Source of the DNA: Candidatus Methylumidiphilus alinenensis
GTDB lineage: Bacteria; Pseudomonadota; Gammaproteobacteria; Methylococcales; Methylococcaceae
Assembly (NCBI GenBank): GCA_003242955.1
Contig: QJPH01000154.1
Location: forward strand, 1 to 35,441
Reading direction: 5' to 3'
DNA: 35,441 nt
The position numbers were made by a program, and so were the translations under genes. The notes under the pieces were generated by a model. It ran no database searches and was not told where the DNA came from. It saw only the letters and a program-made list of their open reading frames with translations. Shown one piece after another: positions 24,076 through 30,499 of this stretch (position 1 is the stretch's first letter; each line of letters starts with the position of its first letter).

Positions 24076-24166
24076 AAGCTTCGGGGTTCAAACCCCGTCG
24101 CGTTTTGGCAAAGATATTGTAAAATCTAATGTACAATTTTTATCATGTTAATGATACGGGGTAGTC

Positions 24167-24394
24167 ATGATTCATAGTGTGGAACAACTGGAGGCTGAAC
24201 TATTGCAGCTTCCCATAGGCGAGCGGGCTAGGCTTGCCGAAAGACTGATTACCAGTCTGGATGAGGAAGCAGAAGTTGAAGCGGCATGGTCCAATGAAGT
24301 TCAGCGGCGGTTGGCCGCGTTCGATGCCGGTGAGGCAGCATCTTTCCCGGCTGAGGAAGTAATCGCCGAGGCACTTGGGCGTTGTTTGGCATGA
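24167..24394 (+). CDS. Orphan addiction-module antitoxin (putative addiction module component family)
   Basis: The 75-residue acidic protein follows the pattern of the putative addiction-module component family (TIGR02574-like): VEQLEAELLQLPIGERARLAERLITSLDEE, then VEAAWSNEVQRRLAAFDAGEAASFPAEEVIAE. These are antitoxins normally followed by a RelE/ParE-type toxin gene. Here no toxin frame follows; the end of the gene instead meets a truncated membrane protein gene coming from the other side. The antitoxin is full length or nearly so, with perhaps the last few codons changed. It may be expressed but has no local partner. Confidence 0.75.
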   Translation: MIHSVEQLEAELLQLPIGERARLAERLITSLDEEAEVEAAWSNEVQRRLAAFDAGEAASFPAEEVIAEALGRCLA

Positions 24395-24645
24395 TTATTC
24401 GGTTCTTGGGAGATTGCATTTAATAGAGCCAAGTCCCTCTCAACGATCTTCATGAATTCTTGGCAGCATTCAAAGAATTGCTCTGCCCATTTTTTGTGAA
24501 AATCCGATTCTTTTGTAACCCTAGCTTTTACGCTTTCTGTTAGACGGAGAAATGAAATACCGATGATTGCTACAATTATTGGAGTTGCTATACTGGCAAG
24601 AAACTTGACGATGTCTAGCCAGAATTTAATGTCATCATTTGTCAT
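24301..24645 (-). pseudogene. Small membrane protein, 3'-truncated at the antitoxin junction
   Basis: The 114-residue frame has a convincing start: TNDDIKFWLDIVKFLASIATPIIVAIIGISFLRLTESVKARVTKESDFHKKWAEQFFECCQEFMKIVERDLALLN, one membrane helix (about residues 11-30) then an amphipathic helical part. After about residue 82 (near 24400) the sequence is simply the antisense of the antitoxin's 3' end (SASAITSSAGKDAAS...). The natural C-terminal part is therefore lost. Family not named; function unknown. Confidence 0.6.
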
Positions 24646-24730
24646 TTGGTCAATTCCATAATAATCATATAAATTGGGAACCGCTAATTATAGTGCTATT
24701 GGACAACATGATCCCAGTGTTGTAGGTTTT

Positions 24731-25093
24731 ATTCTTTTACGTTGCGTCGTTGCGCCGTTGCGTGAGACAAAAGAATTCCTGATTAGGAAGATGCTTCAGC
24801 TATTCCGTCATTCCGGCATGGAGCGCCGGAATCCAGATTGCAGGGATGCCATGAAACCTTGCCGTCCATGGAGCCTAGGTTCCGGCTATCCCTGCCGGAA
24901 CGACGACGTTTTGGGTTTAGCTAAAACATCTTCCTAATCAGGAATCGCAATGTGAGAGGGGCAAAAAGAAGGTTTCACGCAACGGCGCAACGACGCAACG
25001 TAGAGCAAAGCGGTGAACCGCAGCCGGACGGGATTTGTAATTCCGTTCTTAACGTTTTGTAGTTTGGCAGGCATGGTTGAATACACAAAACGT
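24731..25093. repeat. TTGCGTCGTTGCG repeat, copy B, carrying a nested element
   Basis: It matches copy A at 23862-24075 on both sides: left part 24731-24772, right part 24947-25093 (GCAATGTGAGAGGG... to ACACAAAACG). In this copy the two 29-bp arms (24739-24767 and 24975-25003) are perfect inverted repeats. In place of the short middle of copy A it contains the 171-bp element at 24775-24945. Together with the following element, the 693 bp from 24646 to 25338 are almost wholly repeat DNA. Confidence 0.8.
24775..24945. mobile_element. 171-bp miniature element nested in repeat copy B
   Basis: The ends ATTCCTGATTAGGAAGATG (24775-24793) and its inverse at 24927-24945 extend to 27-bp inverted repeats with two differences (27-bp arms at 24775-24801 and 24919-24945). 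It contains a CCGGCATGG-type inverted repeat inside, so three layers are visible. No coding capacity. The same end sequence is at 11986-12026. Confidence 0.8.
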
Positions 25094-25119
25094 TCTGGAC
25101 TTTTCCTGTGGGCTAAGAT

Positions 25120-25289
25120 AGCAGCAATTCTCATTTTGGCAAAGATTGATAAGGGCGGGTTTGGAACCCGCCCCTACGCAAGAAATTTATTTTCATATTA
25201 TCAATGAATTATAAACGGGATACGGAACAACGATTCGTAGGGGCGGGTTCCAAACCCGCCCGGTTCTGTTCAAAATGAGAATTGCTGCT
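25120..25289. mobile_element. 170-bp miniature element with 11-bp flanking direct repeats
   Basis: The ends AGCAGCAATTCTCATTTT (25120-25137) and AAAATGAGAATTGCTGCT (25272-25289) are perfect inverted repeats. Inner arms (GGGCGGGTTTGGAACCCGCC near 25153 and its inverse near 25241) form further hairpins. GCTAAGATAGC flanks at 25112-25122 and 25287-25297. A second copy in the opposite orientation is at 35111-35274. Confidence 0.8.
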
Positions 25290-25338
25290 AAGATAGCGTA
25301 CATTTAAATGTGCATCAAACTGTCAAGAAGGAACCTCA

Positions 25339-25566
25339 ATGAAACAAGCGTCATTCACTGAATTGCGCAACAATGCCCGACATTTCTTCGATCTGATTGA
25401 GTCTGGCGAGCCAGTGCGTATTTTGCGTAACGGGAAACCCATTGCCGACATTGTGCCGGTGCCTACCGACATTCCCTCATGGAAATGTCGCAAAGCCCAG
25501 CCTCTAGTGTTGGATGGTGTTTCGCTTAGCCGTTTGATTCTTGATGAACGAGACGTAGGCTTGTGA
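25339..25566 (+). CDS. Phd/YefM-type antitoxin
   Basis: The 75-residue protein has the Phd/YefM pattern: an N-terminal FTELRNNARHFFDLIESGEPVRILRNGKPIADIVPVP that binds DNA, and a C-terminal tail (PSWKCRKAQPLVLDGVSLSRLILDERD) that would wrap the toxin. AAGGAACC upstream is the ribosome site. It is followed by the start of a PIN-domain toxin, sharing TGATG, but that toxin is only 26 codons long, so the antitoxin appears to be left without a working partner. Confidence 0.85.
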   Translation: MKQASFTELRNNARHFFDLIESGEPVRILRNGKPIADIVPVPTDIPSWKCRKAQPLVLDGVSLSRLILDERDVGL

Positions 25567-25646
25567 TGCGGGTTTTTTTCGATTCTTCAGCCTTTGCATC
25601 ACTTCAGACCGAAAGCAATGCATTGCCGCGCAAGCGGCTGGATTAA
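25566..25646 (+). pseudogene. VapC-like PIN toxin, deletion remnant
   Basis: The frame reads MRVFFDSSAFA and then SLQTESNALPRKRLD before a stop. MRVFFDSSAFA is the exact start of PIN-domain VapC toxins, with the first catalytic Asp at residue 6. The ~110 residues expected after it, with the remaining acidic residues, are missing. The start overlaps the antitoxin stop by 1 bp, so this was the cognate toxin. Confidence 0.7.
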
Positions 25647-25670
25647 GGGTGATTGAGTTGTGAGGGTTTA

Positions 25671-25874
25671 ATGCACCGCCTAATAGAAATCGAAACCAAA
25701 CTGGCTTTCCAAGAAGATGCCATCCAAACGCTTAACGACGTGGTATGCCGACAACAACGGCAGATCGAACAATTGGAGGCAACCCTAACGTTGTTGATTG
25801 ATCGTTACCGGCAAATATCGGAGACTCAGGAGTCAGGTAATAAGCCAGTTGACGAGAAGCCGCCGCATTATTGA
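25671..25874 (+). CDS. slyX: SlyX family protein
   Basis: The 67-residue product (from MHRLIEIETKL) matches SlyX: one coiled coil, IEIETKLAFQEDAIQTLNDVVCRQQRQIEQLEATLTLL, and the end PPHY, which is the SlyX C-terminal signature. Function is unknown; it is widespread in proteobacteria. The ATG at 25671 with GAGGG 5 bases upstream is a better start than the TTG at 25653. Confidence 0.93.
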   Translation: MHRLIEIETKLAFQEDAIQTLNDVVCRQQRQIEQLEATLTLLIDRYRQISETQESGNKPVDEKPPHY

Positions 25875-25875
25875 T

Positions 25876-25997
25876 ACAGCGTTTTCAACATCAAAGAGTT
25901 ACTTGATAACTTGCATGAAAGGGCAAGACATTCAGTTAACTTGCAGAGTTAACTGAATATCCTTTATTAGGGATATTTTAAAGATGAAAACGCTGTA
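25876..25997. mobile_element. 122-bp TACAGC-type miniature element
   Basis: The ends TACAGCGTTTTCAACATC and ...GATGAAAACGCTGTA are inverted repeats of about 14 bp. It begins 1 bp after the slyX stop. Inside are GTTAACTTGC/GAGTTAAC-type hairpins. Size and ends match the tandem copies at 26316-26559. Confidence 0.7.
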
Positions 25998-26074
25998 TAT
26001 CAAGATTTATCTATGCTTCACATACCTTTTGCAGAAATGTATGCCAACCAATCATTTAAACGCGTATAATAATG

Positions 26075-26177
26075 GTAAGCGTTCACCCCCCCCCGCTTTT
26101 TCCCGGCAGCGCGGCCATCTTGGCCTCCATTTCAGCGGGCGAGACGCCCACGCTCCCAGGGGGGGGTGAACGCTTAC
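26075..26177. mobile_element. 103-bp inverted-repeat element, GTAAGCG/CGCTTAC family (copy 2)
   Basis: GTAAGCGTTCACCCCCCC (26075-26092) and GGGGGGTGAACGCTTAC (26161-26177) are perfect terminal inverted repeats. Several short hairpins (GGCGAGACGCC type) are inside. The right end recurs at 4142-4163. The 138 bp from 26178 to 26315 hold nothing I can identify. Confidence 0.75.
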
Positions 26178-26315
26178 TAATAATGCACCTATGGGCTTCC
26201 CTCAACGCAAGGGCGCAACAGGCGTGTTCCGTCGTTTTGGCAACGTCTTTTGTTGACCGTCAAAACGGCCTATGTGCCATTTTTTTCACCGCTAGGAGTC
26301 CCGATTTGCATTCAT

Positions 26316-26436
26316 GTAAAGCGTTTTTTCTTAACAAAGGAAAATAATAAAGGACACTCATTCAAACTATCCTGTGTGCCTGTGCTTTGCAAAATGGTAA
26401 CCCAACAAGTAACTATTCGATATTAAAAACGCTGTA
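26316..26436. mobile_element. 121-bp TACAGC-type miniature element, tandem copy 1
   Basis: It begins GTAAAGCGTTTTTTC, close to the TACAGCATTTTTTC of copy 2, and ends ATATTAAAAACGCTGTA. Both share CTTAACAAAGG...AATAATAAAGGAC inside. Only 2 bp separate it from copy 2. Confidence 0.75.
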
Positions 26437-26438
26437 TG

Positions 26439-26559
26439 TACAGCATTTTTTCTTAACAAAGGGTAATAATAAAGGACGCTCAATCAAATCATCTCGCGTG
26501 TATGTGCCTTGCAAAATAATATGACCTAAAAGTAACTCTCTGATATTAAAAATGCTGTA
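26439..26559. mobile_element. 121-bp TACAGC-type miniature element, tandem copy 2
   Basis: TACAGCATTTTTTC at the left and GATATTAAAAATGCTGTA at the right form terminal inverted repeats. It ends 3 bp before the ATG of the GDCCVxC-motif gene, so any ribosome binding site of that gene must lie within the element. Confidence 0.75.
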
Positions 26560-26562
26560 AGT

Positions 26563-26799
26563 ATGGAAAACAATTCTATTAAATCCCAATCGACATTGAC
26601 CTGCCCTGTTTGTGGTCAAGCCAGCTTGGAAACCATGCCCGTGGATGCCTGCTTGTATTTTTGGGAATGTCCGGCCTGTAAAACATTACTCAAACCCCAA
26701 CCAGGGGATTGCTGCGTGTTTTGTTCCTATGGAGACATTCCCTGTCCGCCGGTGCAAACTGTTACAATGCATGGTCGTTGCTGTTGTCCGCCGCAATAG
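26563..26799 (+). CDS. GDCCVxC-motif small cysteine-rich protein
   Basis: The 78-residue protein has a zinc-ribbon-like start with two CxxC pairs (CPVCG and CPAC, about residues 14-17 and 36-39) and the signature GDCCVFCSYG (residues 48-57), then PCPPVQ and a terminal CCC. It belongs to the small GDCCVxC-domain family, in which some members use selenocysteine; here the signature cysteines are ordinary. Function unknown; a metal or redox role is plausible. The start codon lies 3 bp after a miniature element. No cognate genes flank it. Confidence 0.85.
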   Translation: MENNSIKSQSTLTCPVCGQASLETMPVDACLYFWECPACKTLLKPQPGDCCVFCSYGDIPCPPVQTVTMHGRCCCPPQ

Positions 26800-26847
26800 A
26801 CAGTTGTCATTCAGCCTTAGACCTGATGCTGTAAATTTGTGTTCCCC

Positions 26848-26988
26848 CGTCGCTCCAACATGAACCGCCGGAATACAGATTACAGGTATATGATAGTCAA
26901 CTGGAATGCATCTATAGATCATACACCGCTGTGTTTGATAGTTTGCCATCCATGGACGCTGGATTCCTGCATCCCTGCCGGAATGACG
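26848..26988. mobile_element. 141-bp diverged CCGGCATGG-family element
   Basis: CGTCGCTCCAACATGAACCG at the left and GCCGGAATGACG at the right, with CCGGAAT/GGATTCC halves inside, is a decayed version of the element at 18353-18513. It lies between the GDCCVxC gene and rlmI, and the open frame of rlmI runs backwards into it without being coding. Confidence 0.55.
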
Positions 26989-27041
26989 ATAAACATTTAA
27001 TTCAACAGCATGGGTATCTTTACCCCAAGGCAGGCATCGAC

Positions 27042-28238
27042 ATGAACATGAACCCGCTTCGCTTGGCAAAAAACGAGGAAAAGCGCCTGCGTGCCGGGCA
27101 TCTTTGGATTTTCAGCAATGAGGTTGACAACGGGCAGACACCGGTCAAGGGTTTCCAGCCCGGCGAACTGGTTAAGGTGGAAGATTCAAAAGGACAGGCA
27201 TTGGGTGTTGCCTATGTCAATCCGGACACGCTGATTTGCGCCCGTATCCTAAGCCGCGACCCGCGGGTGAACATCAATGAAAAATTCTTCATGCACCGAT
27301 GCCAGATGGCCTTAGGTCTGCGCCAAAGGCTGTTCGACCAACCTTACTATCGGCTTGTGCATGGGGAAAGCGATGGCTTGCCCGGTCTGGTGGTAGACCG
27401 CTTCGGCGATGTGTTGTCGGTGCAGACCAACACCGCCGGTATGGAGAACCTGCAACCGCAAATTATCTCTGCTTTGGAGAAACTCCTGTCGCCCCGCGCC
27501 ATCGTTTTGAAAAACACCTCTAGCTTGCGCCAACTGGAAGGTTTAGAACAATATACCAAACTGGTTGTCGGTGAATTGACCGGCTCGGTTGAGATCGAGG
27601 AAAACGGCGTAAAATTTCATATTGATGTCATGGGTGGGCAGAAGACGGGTTGGTTTTTCGACCATCGCTGCAACCGGGCGCTGGCATCCAAACTGGCGAA
27701 AGGCCAAGCAGTGCTGGACTTGTTTTCCTACGCCGGAGGATGGGGCATACAAGCGGCCGCAGCGGGGGCGGAAGCGGTTGATTGCGTGGACGGCTCGGAG
27801 GCGGCGATTAGCCTTGCACGAGAAAATGCCAAATTAAACGGGGTGGCGGACAAGGTCAGTTATGAGCGGGGCGATGTGTTTGAGTTTCTGAAGCTGGCTC
27901 GTGAGGAAAGGCGCAAATACGGGCTGGTCATCCTCGACCCGCCGGCCCTAATCAAGCGCAAAAAGGATGTCAAAGCCGGCATGGAAGCTTACCGACGGCT
28001 GAACCAAGGTGCGCTGCAACTGCTAGTACCGGGGGGGGTTTTGGTTTCGGCTTCCTGCTCCCACCATCTGTACCGGGAAGTGCTGCACGATATCCTTCGT
28101 GCAGCCGCCCGTCACGGCGACCGCCATATGGCATTCATCGCCCAAGGTGGCCCTGGGCCGGACCATCCCATCCACCCGGCCATCCCCGAAACCGATTACC
28201 TGAAGGCATTTTTTTGCAGTGTGACGGAAAGTTTGTAG
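27042..28238 (+). CDS. rlmI: 23S rRNA (cytosine1962-C5)-methyltransferase RlmI
   Basis: RlmI methylates C1962 of 23S rRNA with SAM. The 398-residue protein has an N-terminal PUA domain (LRLAKNEEKRLRAGHLWIFSNEV... GVAYVNPDTLICARIL), the linker with YYRLVHGESDGLPGLVVDRFGD, the Rossmann methyltransferase core (VLDLFSYAGGWGIQAAAAGAEAVDCVDGSEAAI), the ILDPPALIKRKKD motif IV and the catalytic-type SASCSHHL. The start at 27042 (MNMNPLRLAKNEEKRL) begins the PUA domain and follows AAGGCAGG; the longer open frame lies in repeat DNA. Confidence 0.95.
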   Translation: MNMNPLRLAKNEEKRLRAGHLWIFSNEVDNGQTPVKGFQPGELVKVEDSKGQALGVAYVNPDTLICARILSRDPRVNINEKFFMHRCQMALGLRQRLFDQPYYRLVHGESDGLPGLVVDRFGDVLSVQTNTAGMENLQPQIISALEKLLSPRAIVLKNTSSLRQLEGLEQYTKLVVGELTGSVEIEENGVKFHIDVMGGQKTGWFFDHRCNRALASKLAKGQAVLDLFSYAGGWGIQAAAAGAEAVDCVDGSEAAISLARENAKLNGVADKVSYERGDVFEFLKLAREERRKYGLVILDPPALIKRKKDVKAGMEAYRRLNQGALQLLVPGGVLVSASCSHHLYREVLHDILRAAARHGDRHMAFIAQGGPGPDHPIHPAIPETDYLKAFFCSVTESL

Positions 28239-28304
28239 GGAATGGAAGGTTCGGGCATCAGCATTGTAAAATAGGGTCTGCACTGAAACATCCTGGAGAA
28301 AACC

Positions 28305-28829
28305 GTGAGCACCATACCGCAAGCCTACTTGGATACCTTGGACCCATTGATTGCCACGGCAAGAAAGTTTATGGAAGAGGGACAGTCGCTACATCCTGTG
28401 GCATTTGTTGGAAACTTCACAACCGGCATTACCGTGCCAGTCTTGTTTGACACGTCTTCAGCCGCTGCCAAAGATGGTTCGTCAAAAGGTATCCGGCAGG
28501 CAGCCAAGGAGTTGGATGCCGATTTTGTGGCTGTCATCATGGAGGCATGGTCCCTGCCGGAGGACAAGGCGAGAAATTACCAAGCTATCTTGGAACGTTA
28601 CGGTTCAATAGCGGCTTCGCCCTACAGAGTCGATATTGTCACCATCTCTGTCGAGACTCGCCACGGGCTATGGCTTGCGCAAATGCCCATCAAACCCAAG
28701 GGAGTGTCCAAAAAGCTACGAACCTTCGGCGAACCGAAGTACCGCCTTTTTTCCGAGGCCGAGGGAAGATTCGTCGGTTTGCTGCCATTAAAAGATGATG
28801 CGATGCCAGTACCCGGCGGGCTTCATTAA
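28305..28829 (+). CDS. Hypothetical protein
   Basis: A 174-residue soluble protein starting with GTG at 28305 after GGAG. No recognised domain. It has mixed alpha/beta character, with DFVAVIMEAWSLPE, YRVDIVTISVETRHGLWLAQMPI, and a hydrophilic end, PLKDDAMPVPGG. It lies 66 bp after rlmI on the same strand and could be in its transcript. A paired hairpin begins 4 bp after its stop. Confidence 0.75.
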   Translation: MSTIPQAYLDTLDPLIATARKFMEEGQSLHPVAFVGNFTTGITVPVLFDTSSAAAKDGSSKGIRQAAKELDADFVAVIMEAWSLPEDKARNYQAILERYGSIAASPYRVDIVTISVETRHGLWLAQMPIKPKGVSKKLRTFGEPKYRLFSEAEGRFVGLLPLKDDAMPVPGGLH

Positions 28830-28833
28830 TCAA

Positions 28834-29169
28834 GACCGACTCGGTTTTAAAACCCGAGTCGGTCTGGCACGGGAGCCTGCCCCCGTGTTCAATACGGTTG
28901 AATTAAGGGGTAGGTCGGCATCCCTATGCCGACTGGGCACACGGTTAGTCTCGGCGGCAAAGGATTGCCGCCCTACGATTTGGTTCGTGAGTGTGCTTAA
29001 TTCAACAGTATTGGCCCCCGTTTTGGATTTGATGGATTTTAGAAGCTGATGTTACGCACCGTAGGCCGGAATAAGCCCGTTTACGGGCGTTTCCGGCAAG
29101 AGCATCACCCGGACAAGTGCTGCTTACTTCGCCGGAAACGCCCACCGGGGCGGGCTTATTCCGGCCTAC
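28834..29169. repeat. Gene-free stretch of hairpins and a 109-bp inverted-repeat element
   Basis: GACCGACTCGGTTTT/AAAACCCGAGTCGGTC (28834-28864) stands just after the hypothetical gene and may end its transcript. GTCGGCATCCCTATGCCGAC (28916-28935) and GGCGGCA...TGCCGCC follow. GTAGGCCGGAATAAGCCCG (29061-29079) and its exact inverse at 29151-29169 bound a 109-bp element with an inner CGTTTCCGGC/GCCGGAAACG pair. No ORF. The panB stop is 25 bp further on. Confidence 0.75.
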
Positions 29170-29193
29170 GTCTGGCGGCATGCCTAACATCAG

Positions 29194-29994
29194 TTAGAAG
29201 CTGTGTTCCTTTGCCGGGAAGCTTCCGTTGCGGACGGCTTGGGCATATGCCAGGATGGCAGAGGGAATGTCACCGGCACCGGCCATGAAATCCTTCACGA
29301 AGCGTGGCCGTTTTCCAGAGCCTAAGCCCAAAAGATCATGCAGCACCAAGACCTGTCCGTCGCAACCCGCTCCCGCACCGATGCCGATCACGGGAATGTC
29401 AAGCGCACGGGTAATTTCCTCGCCCAAGGTGGCCGGCACACATTCAAGGACCAGCAACCCAACCCCTGCTTCTTGCAAAAGCAAAGCGTCTTCTAGAAGC
29501 GTTTGGGCGGAGCGGTCTTCCCTGCCTTGCACTAGGTAGCCTCCCATTTGATAGACGGATTGGGGCAACAGCCCAAGATGACCGCATACCGGGATGCCCT
29601 GTCCAACCAGAAAGCGCACGGTTTCTGTCCTGCTGCGCCCACCCTCCAATTTGACCATTTGCGCATGGCCCTCGCGGATCAACCGTGCGGCGCTTTCGGC
29701 GGCTCGTTCCGGCGTGGGATAGCTCATAAAAGGCAAGTCGGCTAGCAGCAACGCCCGCTTGGCTCCGCGCGCCACGCAGCGAGTGTGATAGACCATGTCG
29801 TCTAGTGTCGTAGTCAAAGTGGTTTCATGGCCCTGAATCACCATGCCTAGCGAGTCGCCGACCAGAATGACATCAACCCCGCTTTCGTCCAGTAATTGGG
29901 CGAAGGTTGCGTCATAGGCGGTCAACGCGACGATTTTTTCATCCCTTGCCTTCATGGCTGCAAGTTCTGGGATTGTGATGGCAGAATTAATCAT
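29194..29994 (-). CDS. panB: 3-methyl-2-oxobutanoate hydroxymethyltransferase (ketopantoate synthesis)
   Basis: PanB transfers a one-carbon unit from methylene-THF to ketoisovalerate, the first committed step to pantothenate and CoA. The 266-residue protein has the family blocks ALTAYDATFAQLLDESGVDVILVGDSLGMV (with the metal-binding Asp), TTLDDMVYHTRCVARG, ADLPFMSY, MVKLEGG, GHLGLLPQSV, LVLECVPA and IGIGAGAGCDGQVLVLHDLLG. The start at 29994 (MINSAITIPELAAMK) overlaps the folK end by 8 bp. panC, often next, does not follow; repeats begin instead. Confidence 0.96.
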   Translation of the reverse strand: MINSAITIPELAAMKARDEKIVALTAYDATFAQLLDESGVDVILVGDSLGMVIQGHETTLTTTLDDMVYHTRCVARGAKRALLLADLPFMSYPTPERAAESAARLIREGHAQMVKLEGGRSRTETVRFLVGQGIPVCGHLGLLPQSVYQMGGYLVQGREDRSAQTLLEDALLLQEAGVGLLVLECVPATLGEEITRALDIPVIGIGAGAGCDGQVLVLHDLLGLGSGKRPRFVKDFMAGAGDIPSAILAYAQAVRNGSFPAKEHSF

Positions 29995-30499
29995 GTCTGA
30001 TGACCTCCAAGCCACGCAACGGACAGGCTGCGACAAGGTCGCACAATAGGCCCATGCCGGGAATTTCTAAATTGGGCTGAGCGATTTCCGCCAACGGATA
30101 AAGAACAAACTCACGGTCGGCGATGCCTGTGTGGGGTATGGTCAGGCTCTCGTCGGCGATGTTTCCATTGCCGTAGAGTAATATGTCCAAATCCAAGATT
30201 CGTGGTCCCCAACGCTGACCGGTGCGGACTCTTCCGTGAGACAATTCGATCATTAGCAAGGCCCTTAACAAGCCGTGGGGAGGTAGTGTGGTTTCCACCG
30301 CCATGACCGCGTTGATATAATCAGGCTGGTCGGTTGGACCCATTGGTTTGCTGGCATAAAAACTGGAAAAGGCTATTTCGCGGATTCCAGGCACGGCGGC
30401 AATCGCCTTGCGCGCCGAAGCAAGCAGGTCCAGCGGGTTGTCGAGGTTTCCGCCCAAACCGAGGTAGGCTATGACGGGTTTAAGGGGTTCATGTGTCAT
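29987..30499 (-). CDS. folK: 2-amino-4-hydroxy-6-hydroxymethyldihydropteridine pyrophosphokinase
   Basis: FolK (HPPK) pyrophosphorylates 6-hydroxymethyl-dihydropterin for folate synthesis. The 170-residue protein has YLGLGGNLDNPLDLL, SSFYASKPMG, DQPDYINAVMAVET, HGRVRTGQRWGPRILDLDILLYGN, with the DLDILLYG metal site, and IPHTGIADREFVLYPLAEI. It overlaps pcnB upstream (11 bp) and panB downstream (8 bp), forming the conserved gammaproteobacterial pcnB-folK-panB operon. Confidence 0.96.
   Translation of the reverse strand: MTHEPLKPVIAYLGLGGNLDNPLDLLASARKAIAAVPGIREIAFSSFYASKPMGPTDQPDYINAVMAVETTLPPHGLLRALLMIELSHGRVRTGQRWGPRILDLDILLYGNGNIADESLTIPHTGIADREFVLYPLAEIAQPNLEIPGMGLLCDLVAACPLRGLEVIRHD

Noticed and set aside
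25013-25207. 64-codon frame in the repeat region
   Set aside because: Runs through repeat copy B and the 170-bp element; no coding features.
26072-26347. 91-codon frame after slyX
   Set aside because: Begins inside an inverted-repeat element and ends in another element's terminus; composition is not protein-like.
25876-26559. Possible CRISPR array because of regularly repeated units
   Set aside because: Repeats are ~121-bp whole elements with inverted ends, only two in tandem, with no short spacers and no cas genes.
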